From positions 30,834 through 94,833 of the forward strand of contig NZ_MRTH01000033.1 of the NCBI RefSeq assembly GCF_001956045.1: a DNA stretch of 64,000 nucleotides, in the 5' to 3' direction. Below are positions 25,001-35,037 of this stretch, one piece after another. Within the stretch, counting starts at the first letter, position 1; every line of letters starts with the position of its first letter. The stretch comes from Paenibacillus sp. FSL H7-0331. Lineage in GTDB: Bacteria > Bacillota > Bacilli > Paenibacillales > NBRC-103111. The notes beneath the pieces were generated by a model that ran no database searches, was not told the DNA's origin, and saw nothing but the letters and a program-made list of their open reading frames with translations. A program made the position numbers and the translations under genes.

Positions 25001-27112
25001 TCACGCCAGCTCCATCCACGCCTCGAGCAGCTTATCGTACCGCTCCTGCAGCAGACCGCGCTCACGCCATCGTACCTCCAGCAGCTCTGTATCGCCGTTG
25101 ATACTAGCACCAAGCTCCAGCAGCTCTGCGTCTGCTGCGGCCATGTCCGCTTCGATCGCTGCAATCTGTCGCTCGAGCTCCAGACGCCGCCGCTCGGACG
25201 CGCGGGCGCTGCCATCTGCTTCTGCTTTCGGCGCGGTAACAGCTGCGCTTCGCGATGCAGTGGCAGCGTCATGATTCCTCGCTGCCTGAGCCTTCGCACC
25301 AGCAGAGCTCCGACTTCCCGTCGGTGCTTGTGCTTTCGCTCCCGCTTTGTCGCAGCTTTCCGCCACCGGTGACAGGACTCCCGCTGCGCCATGGAAGTCC
25401 GGCTTGCCCTCGACACGCGCGCCGTTCCGGCGTGCGCCGCTGACAAAACCGTTTCCTCCGCGCTCGGAAACCTCCTCTTCCTGCTGCCGCCTCTTCGCCC
25501 TGAACTCGTCAAAATTCCCGAGATATTGGGCCACCTTACCCTGCTCTAACAACCATACCCGCTGCGCCAGCCGATTGATAAAATAGCGGTCATGCGAGAT
25601 CGCAAGCACAGTTCCCGGGAATTCCTCCAAAGCTTCCTCCAACGCCTCGCGCGAAGCGATATCCAGATGGTTCGTCGGCTCATCGAGCAGGAGCAGATTA
25701 GGCTTCGAGAGAACGAGCAGCGCAAGTCGCAGCCGTGACCACTCACCCCCAGACAGCAGGCTTACCGGACGGAATACATCCGCTCCGTAAAACAGATACC
25801 TCGCAAGAATACCCCTTGCTTCGCCTTCCTCTAAGCCAGCTTCCGTGCGGAAATAGTCCAGCACCGTCTGCTTGCGGTCCAGTATCGCATTTTGCTGTGC
25901 CAAGTATCCAATTTCCACACGGGCTCCCAGCCTGATTTCTCCACCATCGGGCATTTCTTCGCCCAATAGGAGCTTGAACAAAGTCGTTTTGCCTGTTCCG
26001 TTGTCTCCTAACAGCATTACTTTTTCCCCATACTGTAGACTTCCTTCCACCCCGGACAGCACATCACGACTGTCGTAAGATTTGGAAACCCCTTCAAAGA
26101 TTACCACCCTGTTACCGGAGCGATCCAGCGGCACCAGCCCAAAATCAGCAGTTTTCTGCTCCAACACCGGACGTTTCACCCTCTGCATACGATCCAACGC
26201 TTTGCGAATCGAAGCTGCTCGCTTAAAAAACTTCTCATTTCCGCCGACCCGTCCCCACTCCTCCAGCTGACGAATCGTCTCCTTCATCTTCTTGATCACC
26301 TTTTGCTGCTCCTGATACTGAGCGAACTGCTGCAGCAGCCGTTCTTCCTTTCCCTTCATATACCCGCTGTAATTGGTCGTATACGTTTGAGCCTCTCCAT
26401 CCTCCAGCTCAATCATTTTGGATGCTACACGATCAAGAAAATAACGGTCATGCGACACAACCATACATGCGCCTGTATAGCTCCGCAAAAACTGCTCAAG
26501 CCATTCAATGCCCCTCAGATCGAGATGGTTTGTTGGCTCGTCGAGCAGCAGCAGCTCGGGTCGAACAATCAGCTGTGAGGCTAGCGCTACCCTCGTCTTC
26601 TCGCCTCCGGACAGTGAGCTGAAGCTGCGCATGTACGCACTCTTCGGAATTTGCAAGCCTAGGGCCACTTGATCAATGCTGGCATCCATTTCATAACCGC
26701 CGCCCCGTTCAAAACGCTCTTGTACGGCAGCATAGGCTTGCAGAAGCTGCTCAAGCCGTTCGGGGCTCGATGACACCTTAGGGTCGGACATTTCGTGCTC
26801 CAATTCGGTTAATTCCTTCTGGCATTTTGTCAGCTCCAGGTAACCATAAGCGAGCACTTCATACACCTTCATACTTTCAAATTCAACAGGGATTTGCGGC
26901 AAATATCCTACCTGAATATCCTTCTTCAGAGTCAACATGCCTTCATCCACATGCAATTGTCTGGAAATGAGCTGCAGCAGTGTCGATTTTCCGCATCCGT
27001 TTCGCCCGATAAGACCTACCTTTTCTCCTTCATGCACTTCAAAAGTAACCCCATCCAGCACAAGGTGGGCACCGTGGTATTTTTTTATATTTTGGCCGTT
27101 AATAATAATCAT
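25001..27112 (-). CDS. ABC-F family ATPase with long C-terminal extension
   Basis: A 703-residue soluble protein with two ABC domains in one chain and no membrane helices. Domain 1: Walker A GLIGRNGCGKSTLLQL, signature LSGGEKTRVALA, Walker B LLLLDEPTNHLD. Domain 2: LLGDNGTGKTTLFKL, LSGGEWSRLRLA, LLLLDEPTNHLD. The charged linker between (KEERLLQQFAQYQEQQKVIKK) is typical of ribosome-associated ABC-F proteins. The C-terminus is a low-complexity Ala/Arg-rich stretch (about 540-650) followed by a coiled coil, with GC-rich coding unlike its neighbours. Start at ATG 27112 after AGGAGG. A leader with a small coding frame precedes it, as in drug-inducible resistance ABC-F genes, so antibiotic-target protection is plausible; translation factor function is the alternative. 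Confidence 0.92.
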   Translation of the reverse strand: MIIINGQNIKKYHGAHLVLDGVTFEVHEGEKVGLIGRNGCGKSTLLQLISRQLHVDEGMLTLKKDIQVGYLPQIPVEFESMKVYEVLAYGYLELTKCQKELTELEHEMSDPKVSSSPERLEQLLQAYAAVQERFERGGGYEMDASIDQVALGLQIPKSAYMRSFSSLSGGEKTRVALASQLIVRPELLLLDEPTNHLDLRGIEWLEQFLRSYTGACMVVSHDRYFLDRVASKMIELEDGEAQTYTTNYSGYMKGKEERLLQQFAQYQEQQKVIKKMKETIRQLEEWGRVGGNEKFFKRAASIRKALDRMQRVKRPVLEQKTADFGLVPLDRSGNRVVIFEGVSKSYDSRDVLSGVEGSLQYGEKVMLLGDNGTGKTTLFKLLLGEEMPDGGEIRLGARVEIGYLAQQNAILDRKQTVLDYFRTEAGLEEGEARGILARYLFYGADVFRPVSLLSGGEWSRLRLALLVLSKPNLLLLDEPTNHLDIASREALEEALEEFPGTVLAISHDRYFINRLAQRVWLLEQGKVAQYLGNFDEFRAKRRQQEEEVSERGGNGFVSGARRNGARVEGKPDFHGAAGVLSPVAESCDKAGAKAQAPTGSRSSAGAKAQAARNHDAATASRSAAVTAPKAEADGSARASERRRLELERQIAAIEADMAAADAELLELGASINGDTELLEVRWRERGLLQERYDKLLEAWMELA

Positions 27113-27213
27113 AATAAAGGATCCTCCTAGAGATGAAGACCCTAACTCAACAGCAAAAAAGAGCCGCAGCAGCAAGCCCGCGACCCTTCGGATGGTACAG
27201 CAATCCGTATCGG

Positions 27214-27357
27214 TTAAGGTAGGCGTCTTCTCGCGAATGGTACAACCGTATTTGAATAATCAGACAGACTTCTCCCGTTGTTCGGAAAAGTATGAACGAT
27301 GCCAGCCATAGCAATCGGCAGCTGGCTAATACGGTTGTTCACCATTTCGTGATTCAC
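27214..27357 (-). CDS. 47-residue leader peptide upstream of the ABC-F gene
   Basis: A short frame starting at GTG 27357, 8 bases after an ideal AAGGAGG site, and ending 101 bp before the ABC-F start. Product begins with NHEMVNNRISQLPIAMAG and ends ARRRLP. The transcript between it and the gene contains a GAGAAGAC segment near 27228 complementary to GTCTTC...CTC just before the ABC-F ribosome-binding site, so translation of the leader could unmask that site; there is also a hairpin AGCCAGC...GGCTGGC inside the frame. This resembles ribosome-mediated attenuation or translational induction. Mechanism is inferred. Confidence 0.72.
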   Translation of the reverse strand: MNHEMVNNRISQLPIAMAGIVHTFPNNGRSLSDYSNTVVPFARRRLP

Positions 27358-27458
27358 CTACCTCACCTCCTTGTTTTTATTATTGTAACTGTAGCATAAA
27401 ACGCACGGATAATGCAATGTCTACTCTCCCAGCTTGAATACTTTAAGTTTCCGGGCAG

Positions 27459-27494
27459 CAAAAAAGGCTGCACGAACGGCGGCAGCCTTTTTGT
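27459..27494. terminator. Bidirectional terminator between ABC-F leader and YdjO-like gene
   Basis: AAAAAAGGCTGC, 10-base loop, GCAGCCTTTTTG. T-tracts on both strands. It ends transcription from upstream on the minus strand before the small zinc-protein gene's 3' region. Confidence 0.75.
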
Positions 27495-27505
27495 TCCATC
27501 TCATC

Positions 27506-27739
27506 CTATTTGGAGCGTCCCTTACCTACCAGAAACTTTTTCTTCGTTTTTTTGTCCATTACCGGTAAGTGTTTATAGCTCCGTACCATCGGGCTTTTAC
27601 ATAAAGGACAGTCAGGCAATTCTTCTGTTACAAATTCCTTACGTGTCCATGCTTTGCATTCAGGTTGTTTGCATTTCCATATTTCTATGTGTTCCAGTTC
27701 TTGCGTTTGTTCCTCTAATGTCGTAGTTGCCATTTCCAA
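27506..27739 (-). CDS. YdjO-like small zinc-ribbon protein
   Basis: A 77-residue protein like Bacillus YdjO (annotated as cold-inducible). Cysteine pairs CKQPEC and CPLC (CxxxxC and CxxC) form a zinc-ribbon; the C-terminus is basic (KKTKKKFLVGKGRSK). The start may be TTG at 27739, 6 bases after GGGAG, or ATG at 27733. Terminator follows at 27459-27494. Function is unknown beyond the family. Confidence 0.82.
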   Translation of the reverse strand: MEMATTTLEEQTQELEHIEIWKCKQPECKAWTRKEFVTEELPDCPLCKSPMVRSYKHLPVMDKKTKKKFLVGKGRSK

Positions 27740-27942
27740 TCAGATCTCCCTGCGTTAATTTCTAGACTTCTTATTATTATACAGAAGACGACTATTGGCA
27801 AGCCCTATTTTCGCTAATAGGCCAACATCTATCTACTTCACCATCCCGCATGAGGGTACAACAAAGAAGACCAGCAAGTGATACTCACTTTCGGCCCGCT
27901 GAGAATGCTTATGTATAAATATGGATAGCATTAAATGTGTAA

Positions 27943-29511
27943 CTAATCCGTAAAATAAAAGGCGGTGGTTTGAATCGTAAATATAAATATGGCTCCATGC
28001 TCAACATCTTTTTGCGCATGAATTTTTCCACCCATCAATTCTACCAGCGTTTTGCAGATCGCTAATCCAAGCCCTGTACCTCCATATTTACGTGCCCTCG
28101 ACGAATCGAGCTGCGAAAAGGGCTTGAACAAATCAACCATCTTCAGCGGGGGAATTCCGATTCCACTATCCTTTATGACAAATTCAATCTCAAGGGAATC
28201 GTCCTGCGCGGAAATTTGATTAACCATCACATGAATCCCGCCGCTTTTCGTAAATTTAACAGCGTTTCCGACTAAGTTAATCATGACTTGGCGAAGTCGG
28301 GTATGGTCGCTCGCAATAAGCTGAGGAAGCTGTTCATCGATGTTATACTCCAGAATCAGGTTTCGCTCCAAGGCGGTGGCTGTAAATAATTCAAACGTTT
28401 CTTGGACCAAAGCTTTCAGTTCAAGCGGTTCCTGCTCCAGTTCCATTTTGCCGGATTCAATTTTTGAATAATCTAGAATATCATTGATCACGGACATTAA
28501 GGCATTCGCACTATTCCGTATAATTCCAGCATATTTTCTTTGTTCTGACTCAAGATCCATTTCAAGGAGTAAATCCGCCATCCCAATCACACCATTCATC
28601 GGTGTACGAATTTCATGGCTCATCATGGACAGAAATTCAGATTTAACAAGCAGCGCATTTTCCGCTTCTTCTTTAGCTTGCAAAAGCTCGATATCCAACA
28701 TTTTCCGTTTCGTTATATCCCTTGCAATGACGTATACCCCAACCACTTTCACTTCCAGCACGATAGGAAAACTGATTACATCATAGATGACGATTTCACC
28801 ATTCAAACTCATCTCTTTTGTTTCATAGCGCTGCACGTTCCCGTTTACTGTTTGTTGAAAATAGTGTTCGATACCAGGTAAATTGTCTTCTGAGGTAAAA
28901 GCACGGAAATTTAGCTGACCCTGTTCCACTTCTTCGCTTGCTACCCCTATTATTTGCTCAAAAGCCGGGTTGACCGATGTATAATTTCCAAGTAAGTCCA
29001 ATGAATAAATAAGATCTGGATGATGCTCGAACAGGGTAACCGCCTCCCTGAATCGTTCCAAGCCTTTGTTGCTTCTTTCAAGCTCTGCTTTGACCGATTC
29101 CAACGCTTTTTTTTGCAAATCCAATTCAATAAATACCTTTACCTTACTAAGCAGGATATCTGTGTTAACCGGTTTGAACAAAAAATCGACAGCGCCGGTC
29201 TCATAACCTTTATACACGCTCGCTTCCTCTTTATGGGTAGCTGTCACAAAAATAATCGGAATGAGCTTTGTCTTCTTATTGCCGCGCAAAATCTCGGCCA
29301 GCTCGAATCCGTTCATTTCCGGCATATTCACATCAAGTAAAATCAATGCAAAATCATGACGCAGCGTGAACGACATGGCTTCATTCCCCGAATGTGCTTT
29401 ATAAATTTCGCAGCCTAATGTTTGTAATATTTGCTCCATGGCAAACAAGTTTTCTTCTCGATCATCAACGACAAGTATTTTAGCTGCAAGCTTTTCCTTT
29501 GCAGGTATCAT
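27943..29511 (-). CDS. Hybrid response regulator/PAS/histidine kinase
   Basis: A 522-residue soluble protein in the order receiver (phosphoacceptor D60 in [13 protein letters not shown]), PAS domain (about 160-275), HisKA with [18 protein letters not shown], and HATPase ([20 protein letters not shown], then [13 protein letters not shown]). There is no membrane helix, so the input is through the receiver and PAS. It lies 51 bp after the large hybrid kinase gene on the same strand; a phosphorelay between the two is plausible because that kinase ends in receivers. Confidence 0.92.
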   Translation of the reverse strand: MIPAKEKLAAKILVVDDREENLFAMEQILQTLGCEIYKAHSGNEAMSFTLRHDFALILLDVNMPEMNGFELAEILRGNKKTKLIPIIFVTATHKEEASVYKGYETGAVDFLFKPVNTDILLSKVKVFIELDLQKKALESVKAELERSNKGLERFREAVTLFEHHPDLIYSLDLLGNYTSVNPAFEQIIGVASEEVEQGQLNFRAFTSEDNLPGIEHYFQQTVNGNVQRYETKEMSLNGEIVIYDVISFPIVLEVKVVGVYVIARDITKRKMLDIELLQAKEEAENALLVKSEFLSMMSHEIRTPMNGVIGMADLLLEMDLESEQRKYAGIIRNSANALMSVINDILDYSKIESGKMELEQEPLELKALVQETFELFTATALERNLILEYNIDEQLPQLIASDHTRLRQVMINLVGNAVKFTKSGGIHVMVNQISAQDDSLEIEFVIKDSGIGIPPLKMVDLFKPFSQLDSSRARKYGGTGLGLAICKTLVELMGGKIHAQKDVEHGAIFIFTIQTTAFYFTD

Positions 29512-29562
29512 GAATGTCCCTCCTTAAAGTCTGCGAAGCTTCCTTACTTCGTAAACAAATGT

Positions 29563-32500
29563 TTATTTAAACAGCCATACTCGCAACAAGGAAAGCAGAT
29601 TGTCCGTGTCAATCGGTTTTGTCATGTAATCGTTGGCACCGCCTTCAATACATTTCATTTTATCACCTACCATCGCATTAGCCGTTAACGCGATAATCGG
29701 CAGCTTATTGAACTCAGGATTCTCGCGAATTCTTCGCATGGCTTCGTAGCCATCCATGACGGGCATCATAATATCCATAATAACCAGTTCAATACCGGCA
29801 ACCTGATCCAGCATTTCCAGAGCCAGCTTACCATTATCTGCCATAACTACGTCCATTTCGTAATGCTGCAGCAGCTTGGACAAAGCAAACGTATTTCGCA
29901 AATCGTCGTCCACCAACAATATTTTTCGACCTTTTAAAGTTTCATCCCCATCGTGCAGCATGTTGACCCCATGGCGCTGTTCAAAGGGTAGCGATTTATT
30001 CACATGCTGGAGAAACAGAGAAACTTCATCCAACAACCGATCCGGGGAATGAGCGCCTTTGATGACAATACTACCCGTGTAATGATTCAATTCCTTGTAT
30101 TCCTCTTGTGTTAACTCTTTACCTGTATAAACAATAATCGGTGGTACATGAGTCTTCTTAAGCTCTGACAGTTTGGCAAGTAATTCAAAACCCGTCATGT
30201 CGGGAAGCTTTAAATCAAGAATCATACAATCGTAGTCCTGTAATCGCAATCGTTCCAAGCCCTCCGCACCTGTCTGAACACAATGAATCTCGATTTTTTT
30301 GTGGAGGAGCATTTCATATATGGCTTTCTGATTATGAGCATCATCTTCAACGACAAGCATCAGTTGAATACGCTCCTGCAAAACAACTTCGATCCTGGCA
30401 AATACGGAATCAAAGTCTGTGACGCTGATAGGCTTTGTGAGGAAACCAACTGCCCCTTTATCCAGCGAGGTTTGTCTATCTTCCTTGCCAGTAATAATAT
30501 GAACCGGAATATGTCGTGTTTCGCTATCGTGCTTAAGCAATTCGAGCAATTTAAGCCCATCGATATCTGGCAGACCCAGATCCAGCAATACGGCACTAGG
30601 CATATACTTCTTTATCAGCTGAAGACCACTGAAGCCATCTTCTGCCGCAATACATTTGAAGCCCTTGGCAGCAGACATATCCAATAAGACCTTGGCGAAG
30701 CTTTTGTCATCCTCTATTATCATGATTACCTTCTCGTTCATATGAGGCTCGATATGATCCCGATCATCAGCAATAAACGCTTTGATAGCTTGTGGAGTTT
30801 TGACCCTTTCTGCCGCCGCGGCGGTAATAGACTGCTCCATATGAGCCTCGGATATTGTATTTTCAGACGAATGGACCATAGAAGTAACCATATCGTTTGA
30901 GGAGGCCATTCCGTTCATGGGGTCCCCAATAGATGAGACATGATTCATGTCAAGCGGGAGAATTAATGTAAAAGTGCTTCCTACGTCCTTCTCACTCACT
31001 AAATGAATTTCGCCGCCAAGCAGCTTGGCAAGCTCTCTGGAAATCGTCAAGCCCAATCCGGTTCCGCCGTACTTGCGAATGGTAGAGCCGTCAGCCTGCT
31101 GAAAAGATTCAAATATCGCTTTTTGCTTGTTCGGTACAATTCCAATCCCTGTGTCACTTACGATAAAAGCAACCGTATTGTTTGCTGTGAGAGTAGTATT
31201 GATAAAGTGAAAATCCGCTGCAGGGCGGCAAATAGTCAAGGAAACCGTTCCTTTGGATGTAAATTTGAATGCATTGGACAAAAAGTTTTTGAGTATTTGT
31301 TCAGTCCGCTGGCCGTCTGTTATGAGGGTCCACGGAACTCCTTCTTCTATTTGCAATTCGAACTGCAGCCCTTTATCCTGTGCTATCACATTGAACTGAT
31401 ACTTGAGATTGTGGACAATCGATTCCAGCTTAACTTCCTCCGGCATCACGTTTAACTTACCTGCCTCTACCTTGGACAAGTCCAAAATATCATTGATCAG
31501 TGTTAACAAATTCAAGCCGCCGCTGTAGATAATTTGAGCCGACTCGATTTGATCCTTCGTCAAATTCCCCTCCATGTTATTAGCGAGCAGCTTCGCGAGT
31601 ATTAGCAGACTATTAAGCGGGGTCCTTAATTCATGAGACATATTCGCTAAAAACTCCGACTTGTAGTTACTGGCCAGCTCCAACTCGTTGGCCTTCACCT
31701 CAAGATCATCCTTGGATAATTGGATCATTTCATTTTGTTTGATAATATCCATCGTTTGCATTTCCAAGCGTTTTGTCTTAACCGCCATCTCATCGTTAAT
31801 TATTTGCAGTTCTTCACTTTGCAGCTTCAGCTTCTCTTCTGAATACTTTAACATTTTGGTTTGTTCTTCCAATTCTTCATTGGATACGCGTAATTCTTCC
31901 TGTTGTATTTGTGCTTCCTCAGCTAATAATTGCGCTTTTTCGGCAAGAAGCTGTGATTCTAATAGGGATTCTTCCGTTCGTTGACGACTGGAGGCGCTGT
32001 TAATAATAACACCTAATGGCGTGGACAACAGTTCAAGCAAATTTTGCTGTATGGGCGTAAAAGCTTTGAACGAGGCTAATTCAATTACCGCTACTACCTC
32101 ATCTTCGAAAATAATCGGCATGACAAAGATCGTCAGAGGATTGTGTTCTCCCAGTCCGGAGCTGATCTGAATATATTCATTAGGCACTTGTGTCAGCAAT
32201 ATCGGCTTCTTCTCCAATGCACATTGACCAATCAAGCCTTCTCCCGAACGGAAATGATGCGAAATATTTTCCCGCTGCTTGTAGGCATAGCTGCCAAGCA
32301 ATATAAAATCACCCGTGTGCTCAGCGTTTTTCCTTGTCTCTTTTACATAAAATACACCTTGTCCAACCTCGATCAGCTTGGAAATTTCTGAAATAAGCAT
32401 TTTTATCAGCTGCTGCAGGTCGGTTATTCCGAGGGAAAGCTCTGTTAAACGGGCCAATTCGGCCTTCAACCAATATTGTCTTTCTTTTTCGGCCATCATT

Positions 32501-33513
32501 TCCTGGAACGTAAACCATACTTGAATAAGCAGAGATAGCGAAACTAAAATAATAAGAAGATTCATCAGATTCATAAAGACAAGCCAGTTTAAAGCTCCGC
32601 TCCTGCTTCGATCCAGTCGGTCGAGCAAAGCCACTCCATATTGATCTTCCGCTTGCTTCATTAAATCGATGACATCTGTCGATTGCAGATACCAGTATAC
32701 CGGGTCAACAGCAGCACTCTTACCATCAGCTCCATCCAATACGTTGTATCGAATACGATTGACCTCATCAACTACTTGCCCTTTAACGATCGACTTATAT
32801 TGACCAAGCCAATCCGAGCTTGCATTCGAAGTAAAGCTGTTCAAATAAAGCTGCCGCTCTTGTTCCAACGAACCTAAGTTATATATATCTGTAGCTTGGA
32901 TTTGACGAGCTTGAAGAATACGGCTAATGAGGATTCGTTCCTTGCTAAGCGCTGCTTTGCTTTGAGAGAAGCTGTGAAAGGCTGACAGACTAGCAGCGAT
33001 TTCAAGATTCGAGCTTGCCAATTTCAATTGATCCATCAAAATAAAAAAAGACCCTAACGTATCATCATAGTACGTCAGGATCGAATTCGCATCCATTTTT
33101 TGTTTGTCCATTAACCCCCGCTCTGCATCGAGCTTATCCAACATTCTTATGGAACGTTCCAGATTGTTTCTGGTAGTCGCATCCAGCTCATTTTTCGTTA
33201 CAACATCCGAATATTGATTAAAATTAATTATACTTTGGTCGGAATTCTTTCGCTGCTCCAGCATTTGATTTCGTTTGAGCTCTGTGTGATCAGCGTAATA
33301 GCTTACTGTAATTCCTTGTTCCTTTTGAAGCTCATGGATCAAGTCGATGGTTTTCACCAGGAGCTTGGTCTTGGTTTCTAACTGACCTAACTCAGTTCGA
33401 TCGTTCATTTTGGCAATAACCACTGTGATTGAAAAATACAGCAAACCGAGCATTGGAATTAAAACCATAACAACCAGCTTGCTGTTCATTTTCAAGTTCT
33501 TTATCCAGAGCAT
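29563..33513 (-). CDS. Large membrane hybrid histidine kinase with NIT-like sensor and three receivers
   Basis: A 1316-residue protein. First helix at 12-30 and second near 310-330 bracket an extracytoplasmic all-helical domain with LVKTIDLIHELQKEQGITVSYY, the signature of a NIT (nitrate/nitrite-sensing) domain. Inside the cell: GAF domain (about 350-500), long coiled coil (about 510-620, rich in Glu/Gln), HisKA with SHELRTPLNSLLI, HATPase (GIGIVPNKQKAIFESFQQAD, then [15 protein letters not shown]), then three receivers with LLDLGLPDIDG, ILDLKLPDMTG and IMDIMMPVMDG. No DNA-binding output, so output is probably protein-protein or via the next gene. Confidence 0.92.
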   Translation of the reverse strand: MLWIKNLKMNSKLVVMVLIPMLGLLYFSITVVIAKMNDRTELGQLETKTKLLVKTIDLIHELQKEQGITVSYYADHTELKRNQMLEQRKNSDQSIINFNQYSDVVTKNELDATTRNNLERSIRMLDKLDAERGLMDKQKMDANSILTYYDDTLGSFFILMDQLKLASSNLEIAASLSAFHSFSQSKAALSKERILISRILQARQIQATDIYNLGSLEQERQLYLNSFTSNASSDWLGQYKSIVKGQVVDEVNRIRYNVLDGADGKSAAVDPVYWYLQSTDVIDLMKQAEDQYGVALLDRLDRSRSGALNWLVFMNLMNLLIILVSLSLLIQVWFTFQEMMAEKERQYWLKAELARLTELSLGITDLQQLIKMLISEISKLIEVGQGVFYVKETRKNAEHTGDFILLGSYAYKQRENISHHFRSGEGLIGQCALEKKPILLTQVPNEYIQISSGLGEHNPLTIFVMPIIFEDEVVAVIELASFKAFTPIQQNLLELLSTPLGVIINSASSRQRTEESLLESQLLAEKAQLLAEEAQIQQEELRVSNEELEEQTKMLKYSEEKLKLQSEELQIINDEMAVKTKRLEMQTMDIIKQNEMIQLSKDDLEVKANELELASNYKSEFLANMSHELRTPLNSLLILAKLLANNMEGNLTKDQIESAQIIYSGGLNLLTLINDILDLSKVEAGKLNVMPEEVKLESIVHNLKYQFNVIAQDKGLQFELQIEEGVPWTLITDGQRTEQILKNFLSNAFKFTSKGTVSLTICRPAADFHFINTTLTANNTVAFIVSDTGIGIVPNKQKAIFESFQQADGSTIRKYGGTGLGLTISRELAKLLGGEIHLVSEKDVGSTFTLILPLDMNHVSSIGDPMNGMASSNDMVTSMVHSSENTISEAHMEQSITAAAAERVKTPQAIKAFIADDRDHIEPHMNEKVIMIIEDDKSFAKVLLDMSAAKGFKCIAAEDGFSGLQLIKKYMPSAVLLDLGLPDIDGLKLLELLKHDSETRHIPVHIITGKEDRQTSLDKGAVGFLTKPISVTDFDSVFARIEVVLQERIQLMLVVEDDAHNQKAIYEMLLHKKIEIHCVQTGAEGLERLRLQDYDCMILDLKLPDMTGFELLAKLSELKKTHVPPIIVYTGKELTQEEYKELNHYTGSIVIKGAHSPDRLLDEVSLFLQHVNKSLPFEQRHGVNMLHDGDETLKGRKILLVDDDLRNTFALSKLLQHYEMDVVMADNGKLALEMLDQVAGIELVIMDIMMPVMDGYEAMRRIRENPEFNKLPIIALTANAMVGDKMKCIEGGANDYMTKPIDTDNLLSLLRVWLFK

Positions 33514-33639
33514 ATTCCGATACCCTCATTTCTCAATCTCGCCCTACAAAAATTCCATCATTTTTACTCAAAATTCCAAATTAGCCTTAACTAATTATAG
33601 TAACACAATTAAAAGTAAAGATATATGTTTATGATTAAA

Positions 33640-35037
33640 CTAATTATGATATTTCGAGTCTAGCATTCTAGGCAGTTTTACAATAACCGTTGTCCCTTCC
33701 CCAAGCCTGCTCTGTAATTGAATGGAGCCATGGTGCAAATCAACGATTTTTTTTACAATCGAAAGTCCGAGTCCACTACCGGAGCGGGCACGATTTCTGG
33801 CTTTATCAGCTTTATAAAAGCGTTCACTAATATGTGGAAGTTCGTCCTCGGATATTCCGATGCCCGTATCGCTGATCTTCACCGTAATATCATGTTCGAC
33901 TGCGATTCCGATCCGGATCGTATCTCCTGGCAATGAAAATTTGATACTGTTGGTAATCAGATTCAACCATACTTGATAGATAAGCCCGGAATCCGCGGTA
34001 ATAACGACTTCGGATAAATCCAGCTCGACGACCAACTGCTTTTCCGCCCATTGCCACTCGGTCATGATCAAGGCCTGCCGAATCTGTTCATCCAGCCGGA
34101 AAGTTGTCGGTTTGACCACCGTCTTTTCTTTGTCCAGCGCTGCCAAAGTCAGAAGCTTCTTGCTCATTGACGATAAGCGTCGACTTTCCTCCTCAATGAT
34201 ACGTAGGTATCGTCGTGCCTCTTCAGGTGTAGCTTTCTGTTCAAGAATCGCCTGTGAAAATCCTTGTATGGACGCTAACGGCGACTGAATTTCATGCGAA
34301 ACATTGGCTACAAACTCCTGCCTCATATCGTCGAGCTGCTTAAGCGTCTGCGCCATTTGTGCAAAATATCGGGCCAAATTACCGATTTCATCGTGGCGTG
34401 AAACATCCATTTCGATGTCGTAGCTGCCGCTCACGATTTGTTGAGTTGCTTGGGTCAATGTTTGGATAGGTTTGACGATGTATCGCGTTGAAATAACAAT
34501 GAACACGATATTGAACAAAAAGCTGAACACCAATAGTATAGCCAGCAGGGTTCGAACTTCACCAAACTGCTGTTCCAGATTTGGACGAATAAACACAGCA
34601 TGTGTATTCCCTTTTGCCATAATGGGTAATCCGATGCTGTTCTGGATACTATTTTCAAAAAGCCCGTTAACCATCAGCAGATGGCGTTCCTCCAAAATTC
34701 CTTTATAAATCCCTCCACCTAAAACATGACGAATCTGCTCCGCAGCCATTTGTTTATTTTTGAACGGGGAGCCGTAAAATGAGCCCTGCATCTGGTCATC
34801 CACAGTATAAATCTGGAATCCCATGTTGGCGATATGTGACAAATATTGCCCCAGATCAAGATCCGGCGTTTTTTCATATAACGTCTTGACTTCATTGCCG
34901 ATATTCAGTATTTTTTGTTCGTTATAGTTGATCAGCTTCTGGACATAATAAACATTTGCCAATAGAAGAGCCAATACACCACTTACAAGCGAAATCAGCA
35001 CAAACGTTACCACAATGCGAATATAAAGACTTCTCAT
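33640..35037 (-). CDS. Two-component sensor histidine kinase
   Basis: A 465-residue membrane kinase: helix 8-30, external sensor (about 31-165), helix near 165-185, HAMP (about 186-240), HisKA with SHEIQSPLASIQGF (H248), and HATPase (GIGISEDELPHISERFYK, then GSGLGLSIVKKI). The phosphoacceptor stretch has Gln-Ser instead of the usual Arg-Thr (HEIQSP versus HELRTP), a variant seen in some Firmicutes kinases. It overlaps the response regulator by four bases (ATGA). Confidence 0.95.
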   Translation of the reverse strand: MRSLYIRIVVTFVLISLVSGVLALLLANVYYVQKLINYNEQKILNIGNEVKTLYEKTPDLDLGQYLSHIANMGFQIYTVDDQMQGSFYGSPFKNKQMAAEQIRHVLGGGIYKGILEERHLLMVNGLFENSIQNSIGLPIMAKGNTHAVFIRPNLEQQFGEVRTLLAILLVFSFLFNIVFIVISTRYIVKPIQTLTQATQQIVSGSYDIEMDVSRHDEIGNLARYFAQMAQTLKQLDDMRQEFVANVSHEIQSPLASIQGFSQAILEQKATPEEARRYLRIIEEESRRLSSMSKKLLTLAALDKEKTVVKPTTFRLDEQIRQALIMTEWQWAEKQLVVELDLSEVVITADSGLIYQVWLNLITNSIKFSLPGDTIRIGIAVEHDITVKISDTGIGISEDELPHISERFYKADKARNRARSGSGLGLSIVKKIVDLHHGSIQLQSRLGEGTTVIVKLPRMLDSKYHN

